A program made the translations under genes and the position numbers. Shown in pieces: positions 24,917-33,434 of a DNA stretch of 64,000 nucleotides. The notes under the pieces are model-generated. The model was not told the origin of the DNA. It saw nothing but the letters and a program-made list of their open reading frames with translations, and did no database searches. This DNA comes from CALAGJ01 sp964293305. Its GTDB lineage: Bacteria; Bacteroidota; Bacteroidia; Chitinophagales; Chitinophagaceae. Location: NCBI GenBank assembly GCA_964293305.1, contig CAXYYO010000011.1, forward strand, positions 24,894 through 88,893, written 5' to 3'. Within the stretch, counting starts at the first letter, position 1, and each line of letters begins with the position of its first letter.

Positions 24917-27265
24917 ATGTTTAAAAAATTTACATGCATGCTCAGCCTTCTGGTATTTGCCTTATCAGCAAATGCACAGTTGGTAGTATTTTCGGATGAT
25001 TATGCTCCAGGCGTAACATTCGCAGCTTTTGGTGGCTCCACCAACACACTTTCTATTGACAATAGTCAAAGTTATTCAGGTACTTCTTCTCTAAAAATAC
25101 CTGTTACTGCCGGCTATACAGGTGGTGCATTAGTAGCCCCTGCACCCACAGATTTAAGCGCTTACACAGCACTCACATTTTGGGCAAAAAATGATAATCC
25201 AGCATTCAAATTAGATGGTGTGGGTATTGCCAACAATGCAACCACTACCGTATATGCAGTAGAGCGCAATGGTGTAGTGCTATCAGCTACATGGACCAAG
25301 TATTATATCCCAATTCCTGTTGCTTCAAAGCTTACTGCAGAAACTGGTCTATTCCATTTTGCAGAAGGAGCTGGTGAGGGTGCATATAATATTTGGATAG
25401 ATGATATTCAATATGAAAATGTATCAAGTATCCTCTTAGGAACCCCAACTGCAGCATTTGCTACTGAATCAATTACAAAAGCTGCCGGAGAAGGATTTAA
25501 TCCAAATGGTACCGTTTCTACTTATCCTATTGTAGCAGAAGGTGCCATGCAAACTGCTAGACCTTATTTTACATGGATGAGTTCAAATAGTGCTGTAGCA
25601 ACCATCGACAACTTAGGAGCTGGTACAGCAGTAGCACAAGGTACAGCTACCATATCAGCCATGCTGGGAACTATTGCCGCAGCAGGCAGTCTTACTGTAA
25701 ATGTTACAGCTCCATTGGAACAACCTTCAGCACCTGCGCCTACTCCTCCTGCTAGAAATACTACTGATGTAATTTCACTTTTCAGTAATGCATATTCAAA
25801 TAACGCGGTGGATACTTGGTCAACAGGTTGGAGTAGTGGCAATCATAAATACACAGAATTGCAGATAGCTGGTAACGATACAAAAAAATATGAACTCTAT
25901 CATTTTGCCGGAATTGAATTCTTTGCAGCTCCAGTTGATGCTACAAATATGGAATTTATGCATTTAGATGTTTGGACATCTAATGGTACAAGCCTTGATG
26001 TTAGGTTGGTAGATTTTACTGGTGTTTCACCCACCGAAGCTACAGTTACAAGTGCAACAGCAACTGGTCAATGGGTTGCTTTAGATATTCCGCTTAGCAG
26101 TTTCACAACACTAAGTTCAAGATCAAAATTGTCCCAAATGCTTTTATTGGTTCCACCAAGCACTTCGGCAACATATTTTGTAGATAACATATACTTCTAC
26201 AAGGGAGGTGGTTCTATGGGTTCTGAACCAACAACAGCAGCCCCAACACCTACAGGAAACCCAGAAGGTGTTATATCTTTATTTAGCAACGCCTATACAA
26301 ATGAACCGGTAGATACATGGTCTGCACCATGGGATCAAGCTGATGTAGCTGATGTACAAGTGGCAGGTGATGATACAAAAAAATACACCAATCTAACATT
26401 TGCAGGTATAGAGTTTACAACTAATCAAATTGATGCTTCAACAATGGATTATTATCATGTTGATATCTGGACACCAGATGCTACAAATTTTAATATCAAG
26501 TTAGTTGATTTTGGTGCTGATGGAGCTTATGCCGGTGGAGATGATACTGAATCTGAATTATCTTTTACACCTACACTTAGTGGATGGGTTAGTTATGATA
26601 TTCCTTTGGCAGACTTTACCGCACTAGCATCAAGAGCACACCTTGCACAGATGTTATTTATATCTTCTACCAGCACAGTTTATGTAGATAATGTTTACTT
26701 CTATAACAAACTACTTCCTGTAAGCTTTAGCGGCTTTAATGTAAGTAAGAAAGGAAACACTTCATTACTAAAATGGAGTACCGCTACTGAAATAAATAAT
26801 AAAGGATTTGCAGTAGAAAGAAGTACAGATGGCAATAGTTGGAAAGAAATATTATTTGTAAAATCAACTGTTGTAAACAGTACTTCAACAAATAACTATA
26901 CTGCTACAGATGCTTTACCAATACAAGGCAAGAATTATTATCGTATCAAACAAGTAGATCTTGATGGAAAGTCAACCATCACCAATGTACAGAGTTTAGA
27001 CTTCGATAAAATTGGAAACATTTTCTCTGTATATCCAAATCCGGTTAGAAATATCATGAATATCAAACTGGGTCAGATACAAAATAATGCAGTGAGTTAC
27101 CAATTGATGAGCAGTAATGGTAAAGTAGTATTGAATGGTAAATTTGATAAGCAACTGTCCCTTACAAGCCAAACTTTAAATGTAAGTAATTTGGCACACG
27201 GCACATATATCATGATGCTTGCTGATGGTAGTCAAAAACAAACAATGACAATCATTATCAATTAA
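24917..27265 (+). CDS. T9SS-secreted multi-domain glycan-binding protein
   Basis: A 782-residue protein with a signal peptide (ALSANA-Q). An N-terminal beta-sandwich (about 20-175) opens with FSDDYAPGVTFAAFGGS, and an Ig-like BIG2 segment follows (about 180-270). Two copies of the VISLFSNAYxNxxVDTW domain (about 280-440 and 445-600) come next, then a linker domain with GNSWKEILFVKST, and a T9SS type A sorting domain (about 700-782, SVYPNPVRNIMNI to the end). The architecture matches the lipoprotein at 10050, with surface anchoring replaced by type IX export. No catalytic residues are evident, so a binding role toward the glucan is inferred. Two hairpins follow the stop codon. Confidence 0.75.
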   Translation: MFKKFTCMLSLLVFALSANAQLVVFSDDYAPGVTFAAFGGSTNTLSIDNSQSYSGTSSLKIPVTAGYTGGALVAPAPTDLSAYTALTFWAKNDNPAFKLDGVGIANNATTTVYAVERNGVVLSATWTKYYIPIPVASKLTAETGLFHFAEGAGEGAYNIWIDDIQYENVSSILLGTPTAAFATESITKAAGEGFNPNGTVSTYPIVAEGAMQTARPYFTWMSSNSAVATIDNLGAGTAVAQGTATISAMLGTIAAAGSLTVNVTAPLEQPSAPAPTPPARNTTDVISLFSNAYSNNAVDTWSTGWSSGNHKYTELQIAGNDTKKYELYHFAGIEFFAAPVDATNMEFMHLDVWTSNGTSLDVRLVDFTGVSPTEATVTSATATGQWVALDIPLSSFTTLSSRSKLSQMLLLVPPSTSATYFVDNIYFYKGGGSMGSEPTTAAPTPTGNPEGVISLFSNAYTNEPVDTWSAPWDQADVADVQVAGDDTKKYTNLTFAGIEFTTNQIDASTMDYYHVDIWTPDATNFNIKLVDFGADGAYAGGDDTESELSFTPTLSGWVSYDIPLADFTALASRAHLAQMLFISSTSTVYVDNVYFYNKLLPVSFSGFNVSKKGNTSLLKWSTATEINNKGFAVERSTDGNSWKEILFVKSTVVNSTSTNNYTATDALPIQGKNYYRIKQVDLDGKSTITNVQSLDFDKIGNIFSVYPNPVRNIMNIKLGQIQNNAVSYQLMSSNGKVVLNGKFDKQLSLTSQTLNVSNLAHGTYIMMLADGSQKQTMTIIIN

Positions 27266-27279
27266 GTTAGAAAATAAAA

Positions 27280-27298
27280 TTCACCATTTTTTGGTGAA
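27280..27298 (+). terminator. Hairpin after the T9SS glycan-binding gene
   Basis: Stem TTCACCA / TGGTGAA (27280-27286 and 27292-27298) around a T-only loop, followed by an A-run; weaker than the second hairpin downstream. Confidence 0.4.
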
Positions 27299-27333
27299 AA
27301 AATATTGCTGAAATAGATTCAGATAATATGTAG

Positions 27334-27366
27334 AGAGGCTGTCTTTTTAGGCAGCCTCTTTTTTTA
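27334..27366 (+). terminator. Rho-independent terminator closing the glucan locus
   Basis: Stem AGAGGCTG / CAGCCTCT (27334-27341 and 27352-27359) followed by a run of seven T. Confidence 0.85.
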
Positions 27367-27459
27367 CTGATTAATGAGTTGTATGGTATAAATTTATAAT
27401 TCATTGAGAAAAATCTCATCATAATTTTTTTTACTTTTATTTTATCCTAATATAACAAG

Positions 27460-27960
27460 ATGGAAACAATTAAACTTAGACCCTGGCATATGGAAGATGC
27501 AGGCCCACTTTCAATTATGGCCAATAATAAAAAGATATGGGATAATGTGAGAGATCGACTTCCAAACCCCTACACCCTAGAGGATGCAAAAGCATGGATT
27601 GCCTCCACAAAAAAAGAAAAACCAGCCTTGAATTTTTGTATTGAATATGATGGATGGATAGCTGGTAGTGCAGGTATTCTTTTACAGGATGATATATATA
27701 GAAAATCTGCAGAGGTGGGCTATTTTATTGCAGAGCCATACTGGGGTAAGGGAATAGCAACAAAAGCGCTACAGATATTGCTGGAATATACACAAAATAA
27801 TTTTGATTTCGTTCGGATTTATGCAACCACCTTTGCTCACAATCATGCGTCTCAACAAGTGCTTCGCAAGAATAATTTTTATTTAGAATCTATTCGCAGA
27901 AAAGCAACCTTTAAGAATGATACTTTAATGGATGATATGGTTTGGGTAAAGTGGTTATAA
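27460..27960 (+). CDS. RimJ/RimL-type GNAT acetyltransferase
   Basis: A 166-residue GNAT of the ribosomal-protein-alanine acetyltransferase type: RPWHMEDAGPLSIMANN at the start, EVGYFIAEPYWGKGIATKAL as the acetyl-CoA binding motif, and FAHNHASQQVLRKNNF near the end. The target is unknown; many relatives modify small molecules. It stands alone after the terminator of the glucan locus and is convergent with the next gene. Confidence 0.87.
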   Translation: METIKLRPWHMEDAGPLSIMANNKKIWDNVRDRLPNPYTLEDAKAWIASTKKEKPALNFCIEYDGWIAGSAGILLQDDIYRKSAEVGYFIAEPYWGKGIATKALQILLEYTQNNFDFVRIYATTFAHNHASQQVLRKNNFYLESIRRKATFKNDTLMDDMVWVKWL

Positions 27961-27987
27961 AATGTTGAAATCAAATATTACAGGTTG

Positions 27988-28476
27988 TCAAATCTGGTCA
28001 TCTTTATATGACCATAAACGAAACTGTACCAAGTGGTGTAATGCGTGTTTATAAAGTAAATGAACATTGTCTTCATAATTGAGCCACCCAAAAATTGGAT
28101 TAAGTGTGATGTGGTTTTTGTCAGACTTAAAACTATTAAAAAATAGATCAGATTCTACAATCAATGCTGCCAAAGCAAGTTCCATATTTTTATGCTTCAC
28201 AGGAGCGGGTTCATCAGGCAGAAAAGCGCTTTTTGTATTTTCCCGAAATGGCTTGTTGTTTCTTAAAAATGATTGCATTTTTTCAATATGATCTTCCGAT
28301 GTCAATAAAACTATATTGGGCATAGTACCAGATGCTATGCGATATGCATCAGAAAAATGCTCCACCATTTGCTGTGCATTCAATACACCCCAAGTACCTT
28401 TTGCAGTGGGTGATAATGATGATAAAAGCCTGCTGAAGTCATTTTGCAGAAAACCAGTTTTGGCTATTACATCCAT
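27988..28476 (-). CDS. DinB-like/DUF1569 four-helix protein
   Basis: A 162-residue protein without signal peptide, predicted to be a four-helix bundle of the DinB/YfiT type. Visible features are WGVLNAQQMVEHFSDAYRIA and HALHHLVQFRLW, where the histidines probably form the family's metal site. In Bacteroidota such proteins are common and mostly uncharacterised. It is 12 bp downstream of the AraC regulator gene on the same strand, so the two may be an operon. Confidence 0.6.
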   Translation of the reverse strand: MDVIAKTGFLQNDFSRLLSSLSPTAKGTWGVLNAQQMVEHFSDAYRIASGTMPNIVLLTSEDHIEKMQSFLRNNKPFRENTKSAFLPDEPAPVKHKNMELALAALIVESDLFFNSFKSDKNHITLNPIFGWLNYEDNVHLLYKHALHHLVQFRLWSYKDDQI

Positions 28477-28488
28477 TTATATGTTTAT

Positions 28489-29409
28489 TTAACGTAGCAG
28501 TTCACAAGGTTTAATACCAGTATATTTTTTAAATGCTGCTGAAAAATGTGATATTGAAGAGTATCCCAGCATGATGGAAACTTCCGTAACATTACATCCT
28601 TTCTCATTTAATAAAGTTTGTGCATACTCCATTCTTTTTTGCTGATAAAAATCAAAAATGGTGGTGCCATAAATTTCTTTAAATCCTTTTTTTAGATAAC
28701 ATTCATTCATTGCCACCTTCCGGCTCAATTCTTTTATAGTGATAGGATCGCCTAAATTATTTAATAATATATCTTTTGCTTTGTAGATCCGGTTTCTGCC
28801 TTCCTGATCTGAAAGAAATTTGCAGGTAAACTGAATTTCTTTTTTTTCTTGGATACATTCTAAACTATACAACAATAACTCTTGAGATTTACCCAATAGA
28901 AATATCTTTTCTAAAGCTCCTTCATATTGATGAGTATCCAACTGCTGAAGCAATGTGCGCTTTCGCTGGCAAAGCAAAAAAGTTTTTGAAAAGGATTGAT
29001 GATGTTTAAATGACAATAATTGCTCTCTTTCATCATCAAGATTGGGCTGCTGAAAAAATTGTATTAAAGTATTTGCAGTAAAGCGGAACGAATATAGATT
29101 GATGCTTTCCTGATGATGTGTACAAATCTTATTCGAATCTGCGCAATAATGACATACTTCTGCGTCACAATATTTATTGCCTAAAAGGCAGTACCTAATT
29201 TCTAAATAATTCTTAGATTTATCTGTTGGATGTGTAGAATAGATCAATAAGCCCATGTCAATAGGAGCAGGTTCATTTTTTCTGGCACTTAATTTATTTA
29301 ATGCATAATGAGGGCCTCCAGGTATTATCATTTCATCCTGCTTTAATACAATGTACTTTTCCTCTATATGTGGAAAGCTTATATTGTATAACAAGTGTAA
29401 TTGAGCCAT
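28489..29409 (-). CDS. AraC-family transcriptional regulator with a cysteine cluster
   Basis: A 306-residue protein. The C-terminal AraC HTH pair spans about 205-306 (IKELSRKVAMNECYLKKGF, then VTEVSIMLGYSSISHFSAAF and KYTGIKPCELL). The N-terminal half is not a recognisable cupin but holds a striking cluster, C74, C81, C86, C89, C96 with H98 and H99 (CDAEVCHYCADSNKICTHH), which could bind a metal or respond to redox. The effector is unknown. A full TAnnTTTG element lies 7 bp before the ATG. Confidence 0.82.
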   Translation of the reverse strand: MAQLHLLYNISFPHIEEKYIVLKQDEMIIPGGPHYALNKLSARKNEPAPIDMGLLIYSTHPTDKSKNYLEIRYCLLGNKYCDAEVCHYCADSNKICTHHQESINLYSFRFTANTLIQFFQQPNLDDEREQLLSFKHHQSFSKTFLLCQRKRTLLQQLDTHQYEGALEKIFLLGKSQELLLYSLECIQEKKEIQFTCKFLSDQEGRNRIYKAKDILLNNLGDPITIKELSRKVAMNECYLKKGFKEIYGTTIFDFYQQKRMEYAQTLLNEKGCNVTEVSIMLGYSSISHFSAAFKKYTGIKPCELLR

Positions 29410-29416
29410 AATGATG

Positions 29417-29424
29417 CAAAAATA
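29417..29424 (-). promoter_or_regulatory. -7 promoter element of the AraC-family gene
   Basis: TATTTTTG on the minus strand, a full consensus match, ends 7 bp before the start codon. This would give a leaderless or nearly leaderless mRNA. No clear -33 element. Confidence 0.45.
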
Positions 29425-29623
29425 ATTACATAATCTAAGATATAATGAATGACGGGTAAGCTAATTGTCATAAATTCATACACCTTCTACTTTTAGTGGA
29501 ACTAATAGAATATTTCTTACGTAAAAGATGAACAATTCATCTTGTAGCTATACAAAACATGAATTGAGAATTCATCTGTTGGTTTTAGAAGATGAATGTA
29601 TTTACCAAAATTTAATATATCCT

Positions 29624-30067
29624 TTACATGCCTGGAAACATAGGTCTTGCAATACCCTCTCTAAATGGCCAAGGCACAACTGCTAAAATAAGAATCAATG
29701 CCAATATATAAAACACTGCCGTACGTTTTGCATTGCCCGATTTTTTTAAACTTATATGTCCTACTGTTATAAAAATTATTGCAAGTAGCATACCTGTTAT
29801 ATGCTCTACAGCCCAAAATCTGGAGAAAGAATCTTGCATAATAGCACCAAAACTTCCTTTTTGCTCTAGCATAACTTTTAGACCTACAGTTTCACTAAAA
29901 TAATATTGATACAATCCTATAATCAAAGTAATATGAGAAAAGATAAGCAGGTATTTGCTGAGGTTTAGTTTTACTTTATCTCTAAATAGACCAGCTATGT
30001 TTACAATTAAAAGAATAAGAATAATCCAGCGTAAAATGTTGTGTAAATGCAATAATCCAGTCGCCAT
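29624..30067 (-). CDS. Small four-helix membrane protein, cytochrome b-like
   Basis: A 147-residue membrane protein with four predicted helices. Histidines sit in or near helices (HLHNILRW, FSHITLI, WAVEHITGM, VGHISL), as in the small cytochrome b-like proteins of Bacteroidota; haem binding is a guess. The start is placed at the ATG at 30067 (MATGLLHLHN). An in-frame ATG at 30085 lies inside a perfect TAnnTTTG promoter element (30079-30086), so it is unlikely to be translated. Confidence 0.6.
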   Translation of the reverse strand: MATGLLHLHNILRWIILILLIVNIAGLFRDKVKLNLSKYLLIFSHITLIIGLYQYYFSETVGLKVMLEQKGSFGAIMQDSFSRFWAVEHITGMLLAIIFITVGHISLKKSGNAKRTAVFYILALILILAVVPWPFREGIARPMFPGM

Positions 30068-30078
30068 ATTTTTTTTTG

Positions 30079-30086
30079 CAAACATA
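30079..30086 (-). promoter_or_regulatory. -7 promoter element of the membrane-protein gene
   Basis: TATGTTTG on the minus strand, a full TAnnTTTG match, overlaps the upstream in-frame ATG and ends 11 bp before the ATG at 30067, thereby deciding the start. Confidence 0.45.
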
Positions 30087-30397
30087 GAGTATTACATAAT
30101 TCGTATGATCATGTTTTTAGATATAAGACATCAAACCCAAAACCATATATTATAATATAGTTTTAATTCTTAAAATTTAAATCAATCATCTTTCATTATT
30201 AAGGCCAAATTGAAGCAACAAATCATACATTTAATGAGTATATGAAAACTTTAATTTTAATACCGATAGGAGAAAAGCTCTTGCCTTCATAATTTTTTTG
30301 AGTTCTTGAATCTTTAAGAAATTAATCATATTATAGATTTATATTGCCCAACTCCGCACTACTAGAAAACAAATAATTATTCATTCAAAAAAATTAA
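30087..30397. other. Divergent intergenic region, nothing recognised
   Basis: About 310 AT-rich bases between a minus-strand membrane protein and a plus-strand sugar dehydrogenase. No gene, strong hairpin or convincing plus-strand promoter was seen; TAGATTTA near 30336 is one base off the -7 consensus. Confidence 0.4.
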
Positions 30398-31834
30398 ATG
30401 ATGAAAAAAGTACATGCACTGCACTTGGCCTCCACAATGTGGTTGTGTTTAATGGCATTGATTACAAATGCACAGACTCCCACCGTTTCGCTTCCACTTT
30501 TTATAAGCGGGCTTGCCTCCCCTGTTAAGCTTACAAACGCAAACGACAACAGTAATCGCCTGTTTGTAGTAGAACAGGATGGCAAAATAAAAATCATTAG
30601 GAATGGGGTTGTACAATCAAAGCCTTTTCTTGATATTTCCAGTAAAACTAATGAGAATGGCGAACAGGGTTTATTGAGCTTGGCCTTTCCTCCAAAGTAC
30701 AAACAGCATGGTTATTTTTTCATTTATTATACTGACTTAAGTGGCAATGTTACTGTGGCCCGGTATCAGGTAAGCAAAGCAAATGCAGACTCTGCATTAT
30801 TGAGTTCGGAACGAATTCTATTTAATCTTCCAAAGCCGGGTGGTTTTACAAATCACAATGGTGGCGATATATTCTTTGGGAAGGACAATTTTCTATACAT
30901 CACAATAGGCGATGGTGGAGATGGTGGAGATCCATTTAATAATGCTCAGAATGGCAATGTTTTTTTTGGCAAAATGCTTAGGGTAAATGTAGCTACCAAT
31001 ACTGCACCATACTATACCATACCCGCAAGTAATCCCTATATAAATGATCCTAACGTAAAAGATGAAATTTATGCAGTAGGCTTACGCAATCCATGGAGGT
31101 GGAGTTTTGATAGGCTTACCGGAGATGTATGGATTGCTGATGTAGGTCAGGATAAGAGGGAAGAAGTGAATTTTTTGACAGCTGCAAATGCAAAGGGTGC
31201 TAACTATGGATGGCGTTGCTACGAAGGAAGTATAGGTTATAACCTTACGGGATGTGGCTCAAGTACTAATTATGTATTTCCGATTTTTGACTATTCACAC
31301 AACCTGAGTACAGGTGGATTTAGCATCACCGGAGGTTTTGTATATAGAGGTACACAGTATCCTGCTTTGCAGGGATATTATTTGTGTGCTGATTATATCA
31401 CTTCAAAGCTTTGGAAAATAAATCCAAATGGTAGTGGTGGATGGAATGTAGTTCGTCAAAACTGTCCTAGTGGTATAGCGAGCTTTGGCGAAGATGAAGA
31501 TGGTGAAATGTATGCTGTAAGTACTAGTGGCAAAATTTATAAGGTAACTGTCATTCCTGAACCTTTAGTAGCTGCACAAACAGGAATCTTCGGCTCAACA
31601 CAACAATTAATATATCCTACCCTTATTCAAAACAATCAGGTGAATATTTTGCTGAATGGTAGTTTTCAAAATGTTCGCATTACAAACATGAATGGACAAA
31701 TTGTTTTACAGCAGAATATTGCCCATCAAACTGGTGTATTGAAGTTAATATTGCCCAACTTAAATAAAGGAGTTTATATCGTTCAACTGATTGGTGAAAA
31801 CGCCATTAAGCAAGAGAAAGTAATAGTGGAATAA
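30398..31834 (+). CDS. PQQ-dependent sugar dehydrogenase (GSDH type) with T9SS sorting domain
   Basis: A 478-residue protein. A signal peptide (to about 25, ITNAQ) precedes a six-bladed GSDH propeller (about 30-385): GLLSLAFPPKYKQHGYFFIYY, NHNGGDIFFGKDNFLYITIG with DGGDGGDP (calcium/PQQ region), AVGLRNPWRWSFDRLTGDVW and IADVGQ. The C-terminal 80 residues form a T9SS type A sorting domain ending in KQEKVIVE. The family oxidises aldoses such as glucose at the cell surface using PQQ. Whether this organism makes PQQ cannot be judged from the window. A shared terminator follows at 31939. Confidence 0.85.
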   Translation: MMKKVHALHLASTMWLCLMALITNAQTPTVSLPLFISGLASPVKLTNANDNSNRLFVVEQDGKIKIIRNGVVQSKPFLDISSKTNENGEQGLLSLAFPPKYKQHGYFFIYYTDLSGNVTVARYQVSKANADSALLSSERILFNLPKPGGFTNHNGGDIFFGKDNFLYITIGDGGDGGDPFNNAQNGNVFFGKMLRVNVATNTAPYYTIPASNPYINDPNVKDEIYAVGLRNPWRWSFDRLTGDVWIADVGQDKREEVNFLTAANAKGANYGWRCYEGSIGYNLTGCGSSTNYVFPIFDYSHNLSTGGFSITGGFVYRGTQYPALQGYYLCADYITSKLWKINPNGSGGWNVVRQNCPSGIASFGEDEDGEMYAVSTSGKIYKVTVIPEPLVAAQTGIFGSTQQLIYPTLIQNNQVNILLNGSFQNVRITNMNGQIVLQQNIAHQTGVLKLILPNLNKGVYIVQLIGENAIKQEKVIVE

Positions 31835-31938
31835 TGCGTTTAGAAAACATAGCATTGAAATTAGATATTTATGGATGATTTATATAATAGTTATAATATT
31901 ATTTTTCTATTACCCCATACAAAGTTATCTCCACAAAA

Positions 31939-31968
31939 AAATCGCCCATCGATTAAGATGGGCGATTT
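31939..31968. terminator. Bidirectional terminator between convergent genes
   Basis: A 12-bp perfect stem (AAATCGCCCATC / GATGGGCGATTT) with a 6-base loop, preceded by an A-run and followed by T-rich sequence, so it can stop transcription from both sides. Confidence 0.85.
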
Positions 31969-31995
31969 ATATTTTAAGGGTTAAACTATAAAATC

Positions 31996-33402
31996 TTACT
32001 TTGTCATATCTAACATTGTCCAACCTTTCCACCAATCAGCATTATCAGTTCCACATGCACCTCTGTAAGCAACTGGTGTAAGTGTAGATAATTTTGAACT
32101 GGTAAATGAAGCACCCGAAAGAAGAGGACTTCCTACCTTTGGAGTAAAGTCAGGATTGGTATAATTAAAAGCATTGGTTAATGCTACTTCATCATTCGTT
32201 GTGTAAATTGTATTACTGTTTGAAACATCAGTAAACCAGTTTGTAAAATCTTGTGTAGTCCATCCAGTGGGCGATGAGGAACTAGCAGCATAACTTAATG
32301 GCGTATTGCTTCCTGCTATCACATTATTTTGTAGTAGCATAGAACCAGTGCCAATATTCAAATCAGTAGGTGTGCCCTTACTACCATCTAACAAGATACC
32401 GGTTGGATATCCCATAAATACTGAATTGAAAATAGAAATGCTTGTATTACGACGTAAATGTGCGCCAGAGCCGTAGTTTGAACTACCCACATTTGTCAAA
32501 GATTGGCGTGGTCCTATAATGGTGATATTACTATATACCGCAGTGGTAAGCGGCGTTATTGTACTACCATTAGCATCATTATCACTCTCAAAACCATTAC
32601 TTTTTGAAATATCTGCTACAGCACTATCTCTTAATACGATAACCCATTGTACAGTTCCACTGTAACCATTGTCAGTATCTAAATCATCATCTAATGTACT
32701 TGCAATCACCAAATGTCTTAAATCTACCGAACCTCCAAAGCATTCAACACCATCATCATTTGCTTTGAATATTTCTACATAATCAATACTGGTTCCTTTA
32801 CCTACACCAGCCAATGTAAGGCTATTGATTTCATTATCTGGCAAATAGGCGTATCCAGCATATTCAATCCTTACATAACGTTGTATTCCACTGTTGTCGT
32901 TATTGTCTACACCGCCATACACACCAAGTTGTTCGGCATTATTAATGCCACCTTCAATAGAACCAATACCCTGTGTGCCATTAAAAGATGCGTTGGTAGT
33001 GGCATTACCCAATATTATAATACCACCCCAGTCACCACGGCTAGGTAAGGATTCATCACTTGTAAAAATGATGGGCTTATCTTTTGTGCCGTCTGCAATG
33101 ATTTTTGCACCTCTAGTAATCACCAATGTACCTCTGGAAGTAACACCTTTTTCTCCATGAATTTCTGTACCTGGCTCTATCGTTAATGTAGCTCCATTGA
33201 TTACATACACAATGCCACGTATTTGGTAGATATTTCCTGCTTTCAAAGTACGATCAGCAGAAATTTTTCCTTCTAATACTAATTGCTCTTCAATTTCATT
33301 GCCACCTCCGTTATCTGGAGTGCCATCTACTTCAATTTTTCTGCAACTCCACTGCATCGTGATAATGCTAAGAATCAAAGAATAAATAATTGTTTTTTTC
33401 AT
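31996..33402 (-). CDS. Surface lipoprotein, beta-helix-like, partner of the TonB receptor
   Basis: A 468-residue lipoprotein with lipobox MQWSC (Cys20). After a flexible Gly/Asn/Glu-rich linker, the chain has repeated short strands typical of a right-handed beta-helix: LTIEPGTEIHGEKGV, GTLVITRGAKIIADGTKDKP, IIFTSDE, then VEIFKANDDGVECFGG and similar. This family regularly lies next to TonB receptors in Bacteroidota, and the receptor gene is 32 bp upstream on the same strand. It has no resemblance to SusD. The ligand is unknown. Confidence 0.7.
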   Translation of the reverse strand: MKKTIIYSLILSIITMQWSCRKIEVDGTPDNGGGNEIEEQLVLEGKISADRTLKAGNIYQIRGIVYVINGATLTIEPGTEIHGEKGVTSRGTLVITRGAKIIADGTKDKPIIFTSDESLPSRGDWGGIIILGNATTNASFNGTQGIGSIEGGINNAEQLGVYGGVDNNDNSGIQRYVRIEYAGYAYLPDNEINSLTLAGVGKGTSIDYVEIFKANDDGVECFGGSVDLRHLVIASTLDDDLDTDNGYSGTVQWVIVLRDSAVADISKSNGFESDNDANGSTITPLTTAVYSNITIIGPRQSLTNVGSSNYGSGAHLRRNTSISIFNSVFMGYPTGILLDGSKGTPTDLNIGTGSMLLQNNVIAGSNTPLSYAASSSSPTGWTTQDFTNWFTDVSNSNTIYTTNDEVALTNAFNYTNPDFTPKVGSPLLSGASFTSSKLSTLTPVAYRGACGTDNADWWKGWTMLDMTK

Positions 33403-33434
33403 TTTTCTAGTCTATAATTTTATTTTATATATTT

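Noticed and set aside
24645..24986. Open frame across the gap between the last GH17 gene and the T9SS protein
   Set aside because: It overlaps the ends of two solid genes in another frame and looks like a shadow.
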